From assembly GCF_011089875.1 (NCBI RefSeq), contig NZ_JAANAS010000013.1, forward strand, positions 24,620-88,619: a stretch of DNA of 64,000 nt, read 5' to 3'. The notes below the pieces were generated by a model. That model saw nothing but the letters and a program-made list of their open reading frames with translations, made no database searches and had not been told where the DNA came from. This DNA is from Psychroflexus maritimus (lineage in GTDB: Bacteria; Bacteroidota; Bacteroidia; Flavobacteriales; Flavobacteriaceae). The position numbers were made by a program, and so were the translations under genes. Shown piece by piece: positions 1 to 7,982 of this stretch. How positions within the stretch are numbered: position 1 is the stretch's first letter; each line of letters begins with the position of its first letter.

Positions 1-366
1 AGTAACTAAAAGCGCTCCAGTATTAGCAATTAAGTATTCACAGGTGGCTAAAAAATAAGTTGACTTTTCGGTGTTAGTTATTTGGTTTTCAGAAATTTGA
101 AATCTTTTTTGAATCTCTTTGTTAGCACAAAAAACATCAGCTTCTAGCCAGTCATTTTCTTTTAAAATTGAATAAAAACAAGCTTGTAATTCAGCTTCAT
201 TTTCACAATACAAAAATTTACCACCATTATTCGTGAACTTTTTTGTGAACATTTCATCAATAGGAAGTTTTGGCTCTGGGGTAAACTTACTTAAATCAGG
301 GTCTTTATTGGTTCTACCAGCCTTTTTTTTCTCTGTTTTACCAAATAGACGTTCAAAAAAATTCAT
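1..366 (-). CDS. LUD-domain (LutC/YkgG-like) protein, 3' part cut by window edge
   Basis: The gene reads leftward from an ATG at 364-366 and is still open at base 1, giving 122 residues. The product starts MNFFERLFGK, is Lys/Glu-rich for about 25 residues, and continues with segments such as GGKFLYCENEAELQ and ATCEYLIANTGALLV. These resemble the start of Bacteroidota LUD-domain proteins (LutC/YkgG family). In flavobacteria this gene often lies next to ftsH or cdsA; what lies downstream cannot be seen here. The family is linked to lactate utilisation in Firmicutes, but the role of the stand-alone flavobacterial version is not established. A good promoter lies at 392-424. It is separated from yajC, which is on the same strand, by a strong terminator, so it is a separate transcription unit. 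Confidence 0.75.
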   Translation of the reverse strand, partial: MNFFERLFGKTEKKKAGRTNKDPDLSKFTPEPKLPIDEMFTKKFTNNGGKFLYCENEAELQACFYSILKENDWLEADVFCANKEIQKRFQISENQITNTEKSTYFLATCEYLIANTGALLVT

Positions 367-391
367 TTGTTTTTATAGGGATTATATGGTT

Positions 392-424
392 CAAAGATAA
401 TAAAATTTAGTAAACGACTACAAA
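392..424 (-). promoter_or_regulatory. Bacteroidota-type promoter for the LUD gene
   Basis: Read on the minus strand, TTTG (424-421) is followed after 21 nt by TATCTTTG (399-392). This matches the Bacteroidota sigma consensus TTTG-N19-21-TAnnTTTG. Transcription would start near 385, leaving a leader of about 20 nt before the ATG at 366. It is the best-matching promoter in the window. Confidence 0.6.
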
Positions 425-533
425 AAATTCAAATTATACTTTTAATTACTAGTATTTTAATTCTTTTTTAGTTGAAAAGTTAGGATTACTGAGAAAATTA
501 AAGAAATTTATGAAGGAGATGTTTTATTACAAC

Positions 534-565
534 AAAAAAAGGAGCAATTTTGATTGCTCCTTTTT
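534..565. terminator. Bidirectional intrinsic terminator after yajC
   Basis: GGAGCAAT (541-548) pairs with ATTGCTCC (553-560) around a 4-nt loop. The stem is flanked by seven A on the left and five T on the right, so it has a T tract in either direction. On the minus strand it lies 35 nt after the yajC stop. Confidence 0.85.
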
Positions 566-594
566 AGCTTAAGAAAATAAACAGATTAACTCGT

Positions 595-891
595 TTATTT
601 TTTCTTTTCTTCTTTTGGTTTATTTAGTGCTTGAGATAATTCGTTTGAAATAGACGATTTATCAAAAGTAAGCTTTCCAGCTCCAGACTCAATGATTACC
701 GCATTTAGTTTTTCACTAAAATCAACAATTTTGCCGTGCATACCGCTCTTGGTAACCACTTTGTCTCCTTTTTTTAGCTCTTCAATAAACTTTTTTTCTT
801 CCTTTTGGCGTTTCATCTGTGGTCTAATCATAAAAAAGTAGAGAACCACAAAAATCAAGAGTAAAGGAAGTAATCCTGTTATTTGTTCCAT
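595..891 (-). CDS. yajC: Preprotein translocase subunit YajC
   Basis: The 98-residue product has one N-terminal membrane segment (about residues 6-24) followed by a basic cytoplasmic stretch starting RPQMKRQKEEKKF. It then has the YajC core LKKGDKVVTKSGMHGKI, and a Lys-rich tail. Length and order match YajC, the small inner-membrane partner of SecDF in Sec secretion. The ATG at 891 lies 3 nt after the stop of the DUF1573 gene, so the two are co-transcribed. With nusB upstream this is the usual Bacteroidota nusB-DUF1573-yajC arrangement. A terminator follows at 534-565. Confidence 0.93.
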   Translation of the reverse strand: MEQITGLLPLLLIFVVLYFFMIRPQMKRQKEEKKFIEELKKGDKVVTKSGMHGKIVDFSEKLNAVIIESGAGKLTFDKSSISNELSQALNKPKEEKKK

Positions 892-894
892 AAT

Positions 895-1377
895 TTATTT
901 TACTGGAGAACCTGCTTTTGCACCTCCTTCTTTTGGATTAACGAATGCTTTAATTCTAATCGTTTCTCTTCCAGATTCAGTGTTAGCTGTAATTCTAACT
1001 GTTTTCATTTGTTGGTTAGGTTTTCCTCTTGTGTTAAACTTCACAGTCATATCACCTTGATTACCAGGAGCAATGGCTTCATTCTTTGGATAAGAAGGAA
1101 CGGTACAACCGCAAGAAGCTTTTGCATTGCTAATGATTAAAGGTGCATCACCAGTATTTGTGAAAGTAAAAGTGTGTTCAACCACATCTCCTTCTTCAAC
1201 ATTTCCAAAATCATGCTCCTTAGTATCAAAACTCAATACTGGAAATTTGTCTTCTTGGGCTGTCTTTTCAGAAGCTTCCGCTACTTTCTTTTCATCTACT
1301 TTTTTTGAAGCGTCTTCATTGCAAGAAGTAAAGGATACTAATGCAAATGAAACTAACAATAAAAATACCTTTTTCAT
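895..1377 (-). CDS. DUF1573 domain lipoprotein
   Basis: The 160-residue product begins with a lipoprotein signal (MKKVFLLLVSFALVSFTSC, lipid-carrying Cys at residue 19). A charged linker leads to a DUF1573 domain at about residues 48-150. The domain is an Ig/ASPM-like beta sandwich with the signature segments FGNVEEGDVVEHTFTFTN and ASCGCTVPSYP, including a conserved Cys-Gly-Cys. It is probably anchored in the cell envelope. The molecular function of DUF1573 proteins is unknown. It sits between nusB and yajC on the same strand, with its own promoter-like box at 1404-1411. Confidence 0.88.
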   Translation of the reverse strand: MKKVFLLLVSFALVSFTSCNEDASKKVDEKKVAEASEKTAQEDKFPVLSFDTKEHDFGNVEEGDVVEHTFTFTNTGDAPLIISNAKASCGCTVPSYPKNEAIAPGNQGDMTVKFNTRGKPNQQMKTVRITANTESGRETIRIKAFVNPKEGGAKAGSPVK

Positions 1378-1403
1378 TTTAATATGTTTTTAAATTTTGG
1401 TTT

Positions 1404-1411
1404 CAAAAATA
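1404..1411 (-). promoter_or_regulatory. -7 box (TATTTTTG) before the DUF1573-yajC genes
   Basis: On the minus strand 1411-1404 reads TATTTTTG, matching TAnnTTTG. It is 27 nt upstream of the DUF1573 ATG. No good -33 TTTG is visible, so it is a modest candidate for an internal promoter in the nusB-DUF1573-yajC cluster. Confidence 0.35.
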
Positions 1412-1426
1412 AGAAAAAATAAACGA

Positions 1427-2368
1427 TTACATAAGTCCTCTGCCTATTTTATTTATTTCGCCTTTTTCTTTGTATTCTTTTGCCATTTTATCAAGTACTC
1501 CATTAATAAAAAAGCTACTTTTTGGTGTGCTGTATTCTTTGGCAATTTCTAGGTATTCATTGATGCTTACTTTTATAGGAATACTTGGAAATTTTTTAAA
1601 TTCAGCTAAGGCCATACAGATTAAAATTTGGTCAATTTCTGCTATTCTATCTTTTTCCCAACCTGGCGTTTTACCATCTGTATCGGCAAGTAATTCATTA
1701 TAATTCAAAATTGTTTTTTTAAATAGATCTTTAGCAAAATTTTTATCTTCAAAATTTTTAAACAAAGCAGGTATGTTAATTTCTTCATCCTCCTTTTTAA
1801 AATGTTGTAAAAATTTCACAAGACTTGTATTTACTATGGGGAAATCATCTAGCCAAGTAAGTTTATGGTCTTCATAGTATTCATATAAAACTTGATTTGG
1901 GGCAAGAATCTTCTTGAAAAATTTTATTATAAAATTCTTATCTTCTTTGTAGCTGGTGTATTCATTTTGTAGATATTCATGGTAAAGATCGCTTTTAAAA
2001 AGTTGATCCCAAATTTCCCTTGGAATTTCATCGTCAACAGTCCAATTTTTTAATTTTCTATCTTGAATTAGTTGTTGTAGTTCATCAGATGTTTCTAATT
2101 GACTAATAACTTGATTGTTGATGAATCTTAAATTAGGCTTTTTATCTGAAGCTGTAGCCAGGTGTTTTTTTTGTGCTAGCTCGTAATAACGTTGTGCTTG
2201 ATTTTTTACTTGTATGAGTAAATCTAAATTGAGAATAAATAAATCATACATGTCTTGAATACTCTTATCCAGAAACTTTTCTTCGGTGCTTATTTGATCC
2301 CTTTTAGTTTGATTATAAGCATAAATACTTTGCATAACTTTTGTGCGAATATGTCTTCTTGTAAGCAT
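1427..2368 (-). CDS. nusB: Transcription antitermination factor NusB
   Basis: The 313-residue product starts MLTRRHIRTKVMQSIYAY, the NusB N-terminal helix motif. Its C-terminal third (about residues 200-305) carries the NusB core, including RIAEIDQILICMALAEFK, IPIKVSINEYLEIAKEYS and KSSFFINGVLDKMA. NusB binds boxA RNA with NusE/S10 and supports rRNA antitermination. Bacteroidota NusB proteins are about twice the length of the E. coli protein because of an extra segment between the first helix and the core, as seen here. It is the first gene of the nusB-DUF1573-yajC cluster, with a -7 box at 2391-2398. Confidence 0.93.
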   Translation of the reverse strand: MLTRRHIRTKVMQSIYAYNQTKRDQISTEEKFLDKSIQDMYDLFILNLDLLIQVKNQAQRYYELAQKKHLATASDKKPNLRFINNQVISQLETSDELQQLIQDRKLKNWTVDDEIPREIWDQLFKSDLYHEYLQNEYTSYKEDKNFIIKFFKKILAPNQVLYEYYEDHKLTWLDDFPIVNTSLVKFLQHFKKEDEEINIPALFKNFEDKNFAKDLFKKTILNYNELLADTDGKTPGWEKDRIAEIDQILICMALAEFKKFPSIPIKVSINEYLEIAKEYSTPKSSFFINGVLDKMAKEYKEKGEINKIGRGLM

Positions 2369-2390
2369 AAGAACTTTTAGTAATTTTGGG

Positions 2391-2398
2391 CAAAAATA
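2391..2398 (-). promoter_or_regulatory. -7 box (TATTTTTG) before nusB
   Basis: The minus strand reads TATTTTTG at 2398-2391, 23 nt before the nusB ATG. The expected -33 TTTG is not evident. Confidence 0.4.
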
Positions 2399-2534
2399 AG
2401 TTTTTTAGACACATTACCCCATTTTAATGTACTTATTTAATTGTTTTTATTGAATTAATTTGAGAGCTTAATTTAATTCACCAACTCATCATCTATCTTA
2501 GCTTTTTTGTTAGTTTTGCATTAAATTCCAAACC

Positions 2535-3794
2535 ATGAGTGTATTTGAATTATCCCGGTATTTTTACGATTTTTTTATTGAAAAAGGCTACTCTCAACTA
2601 CTAGCAAGTCGCTTAAACTTAAGTATTAATTTAGTAATAGTCTTAATTTTGGCCTACGTCCTTTTCCGTTTAATGCGCTATATTGCCGAAACACTTGTGG
2701 CTAATTTTGCAGCTCAATCAAAAACCAATTTTGACGATTTTTTAGTTAAAAACAAGACCTTTCTTCATCTTTCTAATTTACTAACCATTAATTTTATTTC
2801 GTTACTCATACCAGATTTGTTCTATGATTTTTCTAATTTTGAAATTATTGCCGAAAAATTAGTTAGCGTCCTGACTGTGGTTTTTGTAATATGGCTGCTG
2901 CGAAGTATTTTACTTACACTTAAAGACTTTTTAAGAACTATTCCAGCTTTTAAAGATAAACCAGTTGATAGCTATATTCAAGTGGTAATGATTGTTTTAT
3001 GGTTGTTTGCTCTAATTTTTATTTTTGGAATAGTTACAGGGCAATCAGTACTTAAGTTACTTACAGGTTTAGGAGCATTATCGGCAGTTTTGTTATTGGT
3101 TTTTAAAGATACAATTTTAGGATTTGTTGCTAGCATTCAGGTAACAGTTAATGATACCGTTCGGATTGGCGACTGGATTACAATGGAAAAGTACAATGCC
3201 GATGGAGATGTTTTTGAAATTAACTTAGCTTCCGTTAAAGTGAGGAATTTTGACAATACCATAACTACAATTCCTACCTATTACTTAATTTCAGATTCCT
3301 TTAAAAACTGGCGGGGAATGGCGCAATCTGGCGGAAGAAGAATGAAGCGATCCGTTTTGATTAAAAGCCAAAGCATTAAATTTATAACCAATCAAGAAAT
3401 TGAAAAATATAAAAGTGTTCAACTTATAGCTAATTATGTTACTGAACGAAGTAACGAAATAGAAACTTTTAATTCGAATAATAATGCCGATAAATCAGTT
3501 TTAGTTAATGGAAGGAATATGACTAATTTTGGTTTATTTAGACGATATATAGACGCTTATTTGAGAAAACATCCAGGCGTTAATCAGGAAATGATGATTA
3601 TGTGCAGGCATCTTGCTCCAACACCAAATGGAGTGCCACTAGAAATTTATGCGTTTAGTGCAGATAAAACTTGGGCTAAATATGAAGGAATAATGGCCGA
3701 TATTTTTGACCATGTCTTCGCTTCAGTACCTTATTTTGATTTAGAAGTTTTTGAATATCCTACAGGAACTGATTTTTCAAATTTCCCTAAGTAA
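2535..3794 (+). CDS. MscS-family mechanosensitive ion channel (YbdG-like)
   Basis: This 419-residue inner-membrane protein has about five hydrophobic segments in the first 190 residues. The MscS pore helix and beta domain follow, with GLGALSAVLLLVFKDTILGFVASIQV and then VRIGDWITMEKYNADGDVFEI. The downstream stretch VRNFDNTITTIPTYYLISDSF is also characteristic. The length (about 415) and the acidic insert after GDWI fit the YbdG/MscM subgroup rather than short MscS. Such channels open under membrane tension to release solutes on osmotic downshock. It stands alone, divergent from nusB. Confidence 0.9.
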   Translation: MSVFELSRYFYDFFIEKGYSQLLASRLNLSINLVIVLILAYVLFRLMRYIAETLVANFAAQSKTNFDDFLVKNKTFLHLSNLLTINFISLLIPDLFYDFSNFEIIAEKLVSVLTVVFVIWLLRSILLTLKDFLRTIPAFKDKPVDSYIQVVMIVLWLFALIFIFGIVTGQSVLKLLTGLGALSAVLLLVFKDTILGFVASIQVTVNDTVRIGDWITMEKYNADGDVFEINLASVKVRNFDNTITTIPTYYLISDSFKNWRGMAQSGGRRMKRSVLIKSQSIKFITNQEIEKYKSVQLIANYVTERSNEIETFNSNNNADKSVLVNGRNMTNFGLFRRYIDAYLRKHPGVNQEMMIMCRHLAPTPNGVPLEIYAFSADKTWAKYEGIMADIFDHVFASVPYFDLEVFEYPTGTDFSNFPK

Positions 3795-3866
3795 CGATTT
3801 GGCTACTAACCTAACTACTTTCTTGTTGTTATTCAATTTTTTTGTAAATTGAAAAAAATAATCATT

Positions 3867-5297
3867 ATGATGAAATATTATTACTTAGTATTAATCTTTG
3901 TTTGTTTTGCTTGTAAGAATGATTCTAAAAACACTAAAAGTTTATCAGAGAATTTAAAATTGAGCAAGGTTGAAGTTGATCTCCAGGAAATAAAAGAACG
4001 AGGAAAACTTCGCGCTATTACTACCTACAGCGGAACTACTTTTTTTCTTTATCGCGGCAGAACCATGGGGTTTGAGTATGAGTTGCTTACGCGTTTGGCA
4101 GATTATTTAGAGGTAGAACTAGAAGTTGTAATAGCAAGAAATGAAGATGAGTTGATGGAAATGCTCCTTGCTGGTGAAGGCGATTTGATTGCTTATGGTT
4201 ACACTATTTTACCTAGCCGAAAAGAATATATAGAATTTACCAATCCTCTTTATTTTTCAAATCAGGTTTTAGTTCAGAGAAAACCTGATAATTGGCGAAG
4301 AATGAAATTGCATCAGATCAAAAACCGTTTAATTACTGATCCAATTCAACTTATTGGTGACACGGTTTCAGTAAAAAAGAATTCTTCTTACGCTGAGCGG
4401 ATGAAGTCCTTAAGCCAGGAAATAGGTGGTGAAATTGTTATCGATACCATTCCAGGAACAAAAACCACAGAAGAAATAATAAAAATGGTGGTGGATGGCA
4501 AAATCAAATACACTGTTGTAGATCAGAATATTGCCAATATTAATGCTTCTTATTACCCTATTTTAGATGCCAATACTCAAGTTAGTTTTTCACAACAAAT
4601 TGGCTGGGGCGTAAGAAAAAATTCTCCTGTATTGCTTGAAGCTGTAAATACCTGGATTGATGAATTTAAAAAAGAAGTCGATTTCCATGTAATTTTTAAT
4701 AAATATTACAAGAATAAACGCAAATATAAAGCTCGCGTAAAAAGCGAATTCTACAGCATTAATGATGAGAAGATTAGTCCCTATGATGATATGATTAAAA
4801 AATACGCTGAAGAAATTGGTTGGGATTGGCGATTATTAGCTTCATTAACTTTTCAAGAATCGAAATTTCAAGCTCAATCAGAATCTTGGGCAGGAGCTAG
4901 AGGATTAATGCAAATCATGCCAGAAACTGCCAAAGAACTCAATATTAATCCAAACGACCCATACGAAAGTGTGAAAGGTGGAACCTATTACTTAAAACAG
5001 TTATGGGAAAAAAATGATGACATCCAAGATTCCATTCAACGTATTAAATTTACTTTAGCGGCTTACAATTGTGGTTATGCTCATCTTAAAGATGCCCAAC
5101 GGATAGCTAAATTAAAAGACAGAGATCCTCTTGTTTGGGATGATAATGTAGAATTGTCTATTTTGGATTTATCGCAGCCTGAATATTATAACCTCCCCGA
5201 AATGAGGTACGGTTATGTAAGAGGTATTGAACCTTATAATTATGTCAAACAAATCTTTAAACGCTATGAGCATTATAAAAAATTCATTGAAGAATAA
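3867..5297 (+). CDS. mltF: MltF-like lytic murein transglycosylase with solute-binding domain
   Basis: The product is a lipoprotein (YYLVLIFVCFAC). A bacterial extracellular solute-binding domain (about residues 40-285; for example GFEYELLTRLADYL and DLIAYGYTILPSR) is followed by a soluble lytic transglycosylase domain (about residues 310-470). The catalytic-type Glu lies in TFQESKF, followed by ARGLMQIMPETA and AAYNCGYAH. MltF cleaves peptidoglycan glycan strands with formation of 1,6-anhydro-MurNAc. The frame is open upstream to a TTG at 3849. The ATG pair at 3867/3870 gives a normal lipoprotein signal and is preferred. The 3' end overlaps the next lipoprotein gene by about 32 nt. Confidence 0.88.
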   Translation: MMKYYYLVLIFVCFACKNDSKNTKSLSENLKLSKVEVDLQEIKERGKLRAITTYSGTTFFLYRGRTMGFEYELLTRLADYLEVELEVVIARNEDELMEMLLAGEGDLIAYGYTILPSRKEYIEFTNPLYFSNQVLVQRKPDNWRRMKLHQIKNRLITDPIQLIGDTVSVKKNSSYAERMKSLSQEIGGEIVIDTIPGTKTTEEIIKMVVDGKIKYTVVDQNIANINASYYPILDANTQVSFSQQIGWGVRKNSPVLLEAVNTWIDEFKKEVDFHVIFNKYYKNKRKYKARVKSEFYSINDEKISPYDDMIKKYAEEIGWDWRLLASLTFQESKFQAQSESWAGARGLMQIMPETAKELNINPNDPYESVKGGTYYLKQLWEKNDDIQDSIQRIKFTLAAYNCGYAHLKDAQRIAKLKDRDPLVWDDNVELSILDLSQPEYYNLPEMRYGYVRGIEPYNYVKQIFKRYEHYKKFIEE

Positions 5298-5901
5298 TAT
5301 TCTGCCTATTCATAGCAGCGGCTTACTTGCTGTTTTTGTACTTATACATCTTACTTCTTGCGGAAGTAGTATTAAATTAAAGGATGTAGAACTTTCAGAA
5401 ATCAGCATAGACACTTCTTTTTATTTTGATAATTTTCCTTATATGACTAACCAAACCAATTATAGATTTATCTCATTTTTGGATGCATTAGCTATAACCG
5501 ATACTCCTACGGGAGCTATCTATATGGATTTTACTGAAGATGAAGACCTGCGTATAAGTTACCAAAATCAACGTGGCAAATTAGTGTCTAAAACCTATAC
5601 AGGAACATTTGAAAATAATTATTACCAAGTTTATTTTGAACGTAAAAATATAGGTTTACCTCCCTTGTATTGGGAAACTAAAATAGACAGAATGCAGCTA
5701 GCTATCAATAAAGAAGGGAGTTTAGTAATCAATCATAAATACAAGCATGGCAAGTATTACTTTTTTGGATTGATTTTCCACAATGTAACTGATGACCTTC
5801 TTTATGACCAACAGGTAAGTAGAAACCAACAACAGTTGTTTTTTCGTAAAAAAAATGAATCGGATATGACTTCAGAAGAAGATTTTAGACTTTTCCTTTA
5901 G
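5266..5901 (+). CDS. Lipoprotein of unknown function
   Basis: About 211 residues from the ATG at 5266; the frame is open upstream to 5227, inside mltF. The N terminus has a lipoprotein signal, GLLAVFVLIHLTSC, followed by GSS. The start at 5266 places a moderate N-terminal extension before it. The mature part is beta-rich with no family I recognise. It overlaps the end of mltF by about 32 nt and is probably translated from the same message. It therefore may act with the transglycosylase at the envelope; this is only context. Its stop overlaps the convergent TPR gene stop by 4 nt. Confidence 0.65.
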   Translation: MSIIKNSLKNNILPIHSSGLLAVFVLIHLTSCGSSIKLKDVELSEISIDTSFYFDNFPYMTNQTNYRFISFLDALAITDTPTGAIYMDFTEDEDLRISYQNQRGKLVSKTYTGTFENNYYQVYFERKNIGLPPLYWETKIDRMQLAINKEGSLVINHKYKHGKYYFFGLIFHNVTDDLLYDQQVSRNQQQLFFRKKNESDMTSEEDFRLFL

Positions 5902-6515
5902 TTAAAATCAGGAAAGATATTTTCTATATAGGTTTCCTTGTTAAAGTCTAACAAGAAACTAATCATTTGTTCATCAGCATCCTCCTCTTCTTCAAGCAAA
6001 GTGATATAGGCATCTACTTGTTCAAAGTCTTCTAACAAAATGTATGAAAACACAATCCCCACTAAGCTGTCAAAATTTTCAGATTCTGTTTCCGCGTTAG
6101 TTTTTTTCTCAGCTTCTATTCGTTTTTCAAATTTCTCTATACTTGTTCTGTAATGTTCAAAGGCTTTTTCTTGATTTCCTTTTTTTTCTTCAAAAATTCC
6201 AGCAAGCACCCAGTTTTCAGCAACTTCTGGAGCTTTTGTGGTAATAAGGTCTATTTCCTTAATCGCTTTATCGTATTCAGAATTGTTCAGGAAAATTTCA
6301 ACTTTGTTAACATGCGGTTCTTCATAATTACTATCTATGTCAATGGCTTTGTTAAATAAATTTAAGGCTTCATCGTAATTACCGGCCTGCATTTTTATCA
6401 GCCCTTCGTTATTTACTTGTTCGGCTTCTTCTTTTATTTCAACACCTTTCTTTTTATCATTTTCACAAGCCAAAGTTAGAATAGCTAGTATAAAAAATAT
6501 TAGATTTTTTTTCAT
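5898..6515 (-). CDS. TPR-repeat lipoprotein
   Basis: The 205-residue product has a lipoprotein signal (FFILAILTLAC) and then tetratricopeptide repeats at about residues 35-140. Examples are NEGLIKMQAGNYDEALNLFN, followed by KAIDIDSNYEEP, then EYDKAIKEIDLI and NWVLAGIFEEKKGNQEKAF. TPRs are protein-protein interaction scaffolds; no enzymatic domain is present. The C-terminal about 60 residues are acidic. The gene converges on the lipoprotein gene at 5266-5901, with stop codons overlapping. Confidence 0.8.
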   Translation of the reverse strand: MKKNLIFFILAILTLACENDKKKGVEIKEEAEQVNNEGLIKMQAGNYDEALNLFNKAIDIDSNYEEPHVNKVEIFLNNSEYDKAIKEIDLITTKAPEVAENWVLAGIFEEKKGNQEKAFEHYRTSIEKFEKRIEAEKKTNAETESENFDSLVGIVFSYILLEDFEQVDAYITLLEEEEDADEQMISFLLDFNKETYIENIFPDFN

Positions 6516-6595
6516 CGGTTTAATTTTATGAAAATAGAAAATTAAGTCAATTTTAAATGTAAAAAATGACCTGATCTAAATTTTATTGTTTCAAT

Positions 6596-7516
6596 TTAAT
6601 CTTCAGTAGGCCACGTAGGGTCTAAGTAATCTGGTGTACCGTTTCCATTAGAATCGGGAAAAGGTTGAATCAAATTTCCATCCTCATCAAATTCAACTTC
6701 ATCTCTGGTTAAGACTCCGTCACCATCATCATCAACATCAATAAAGTTAGGAGAGCCATCATTGTTGCTATCGGTGTCAAGAACATCTCGTGTGTCTTCT
6801 AAATCTTCTAACCAACTCGGAATTCCATCTCCATCGTGATCGGTTTCCCTGCTTCGGTACATTTGAAAAGAAAAAATAATTGGTTCATAACTTCGAATTC
6901 CGCTTCCTGTAGGTGGAACGGCAAAATAAGCAACTCCAGATGGAACAAAAACAGCGCCATAGCCAAAATCATCATCAAAAAAGAAAGTGCCATCATTGTT
7001 TTCTGTAAAATCACCTGCGCCTCTATATTCTACCAAAGCTTCTCTAAGTCCTCTAATGCTTTGCGTGTTATCTAACCAAGTAGGATTTGGAATATCCTCA
7101 AAGACTGTTTTCCTAATGGTTTGACCTCTTAGTGTTAAAAATACTGAATCTGCAAAAGTAGGTTTTCTGCGTTCTGAATTACCTTCTCTAATTTTTAAAT
7201 AATATAAGGTATAATCTACACCTTGTTGAGTTATTACCTTTGATTCTAAAAATTCAGATTCAATAATAGGAGATTCTTCGGTATCTTCATCTAATTCGTG
7301 AAAAACCAAATTCCTTAAATTATTATTTGAAGAATTTTCTTCAATTTCATAATAATGTGTTTCTAAGAAATTTTCTATTTCAATTTTGTTTTCGTCTCTT
7401 ACTTCGGTAGGGTCTCTAACATCTGCAAAATCATTATCGTCATCGTCATCGTCACAAGAAATATTGAAAGCAACAATAAATAGCAATAGAATTAAAGGTA
7501 GGTTTTTCAACTTCAT
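6596..7516 (-). CDS. FKBP-like lipoprotein with acidic Asp/Asn-Gly repeats
   Basis: This is a 306-residue lipoprotein (IVAFNISC, then a run of Asp). The central region (about residues 95-215) has FADSVFLTLRGQTI, followed by an FKBP-like loop region including FGYGAVFVPSGVAYFAVPP. This resembles the FKBP-type peptidyl-prolyl isomerase lipoproteins common in flavobacteria. The C-terminal about 80 residues hold thrombospondin-type-3-like calcium-binding repeats (DHDGDGIPSWLEDLED, DTDSNNDGSPNFIDVDDDGD, DSNGNGTPDYLDP). It is likely an outer-membrane or periplasmic folding factor. Whether it retains prolyl isomerase activity cannot be told from the sequence. Confidence 0.7.
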   Translation of the reverse strand: MKLKNLPLILLLFIVAFNISCDDDDDDNDFADVRDPTEVRDENKIEIENFLETHYYEIEENSSNNNLRNLVFHELDEDTEESPIIESEFLESKVITQQGVDYTLYYLKIREGNSERRKPTFADSVFLTLRGQTIRKTVFEDIPNPTWLDNTQSIRGLREALVEYRGAGDFTENNDGTFFFDDDFGYGAVFVPSGVAYFAVPPTGSGIRSYEPIIFSFQMYRSRETDHDGDGIPSWLEDLEDTRDVLDTDSNNDGSPNFIDVDDDGDGVLTRDEVEFDEDGNLIQPFPDSNGNGTPDYLDPTWPTED

Positions 7517-7529
7517 TATTTATCTTAAA

Positions 7530-7563
7530 TTTGGGTGCAAGATACGATTTTCTCTTATTTTTG
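7530..7563 (+). promoter_or_regulatory. Promoter of the S4 / methyltransferase / PRTase operon
   Basis: TTTG (7530-7533) is followed after 22 nt by TATTTTTG (7556-7563), close to the TTTG-N19-21-TAnnTTTG consensus. It lies about 30 nt before the ATG at 7596. It argues against the upstream extension of that frame, which overlaps the divergent lipoprotein gene. Confidence 0.5.
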
Positions 7564-7595
7564 TGAAGTGTAAACGAAAGAGTCTTGAAAAGATT

Positions 7596-7982
7596 ATGCG
7601 AATAGACAAATACTTATGGTGTGTACGCTACTTTAAAACAAGAAGCATAGCAACTAAAGCCTGCAAAAATGGGCAAGTAAAAATTAGAGGAGAGGCGGTT
7701 AAACCTTCAAGAGAGGTTTTTCCTGAAGATGTTGTTGAACTTAGAAAAAATCAGATTAATTACAGAATAAAAGTTCTTGATTATCCTGATTCTAGGGTGG
7801 GAGCAAAGCTAGTTTCCATTTATTGTATGGATATTACGCCAAAAGAAAACCTAGAAAAACTTGACCTATTGAAGTATTCGAAAGAATATTACAGGAAAAA
7901 AGGTACAGGAAGACCTACCAAGAAAGACCGAAGAGAAATTGATGACTACTTAGATATTGATAATGAATATGACGAAATCTAA
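7596..7982 (+). CDS. S4-domain RNA-binding protein (Hsp15-like)
   Basis: The product has 128 residues from the ATG at 7596. The S4 RNA-binding fold occupies residues 1-60, with MRIDKYLWCVRYFKTRSIAT, then KACKNGQVKIRGEAVKPS. A basic C-terminal tail includes GTGRPTKKDRREI. This is the layout of Hsp15/HslR, which binds 50S subunits carrying stalled nascent chains. The in-frame extension back to 7386 runs into the divergent lipoprotein gene and across a promoter, and is rejected. The end overlaps the methyltransferase start by 14 nt. Confidence 0.88.
   Translation: MRIDKYLWCVRYFKTRSIATKACKNGQVKIRGEAVKPSREVFPEDVVELRKNQINYRIKVLDYPDSRVGAKLVSIYCMDITPKENLEKLDLLKYSKEYYRKKGTGRPTKKDRREIDDYLDIDNEYDEI

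Noticed and set aside
883..1393. Plus-strand frames opposite DUF1573
   Set aside because: They are shadows of the well-supported DUF1573 lipoprotein gene, with Ser/Phe/Cys-rich low-complexity translations.
7386..7595. N-terminal extension of the S4-domain protein
   Set aside because: It overlaps the divergent FKBP-like gene and spans a good promoter; the S4 fold begins at the ATG at 7596.
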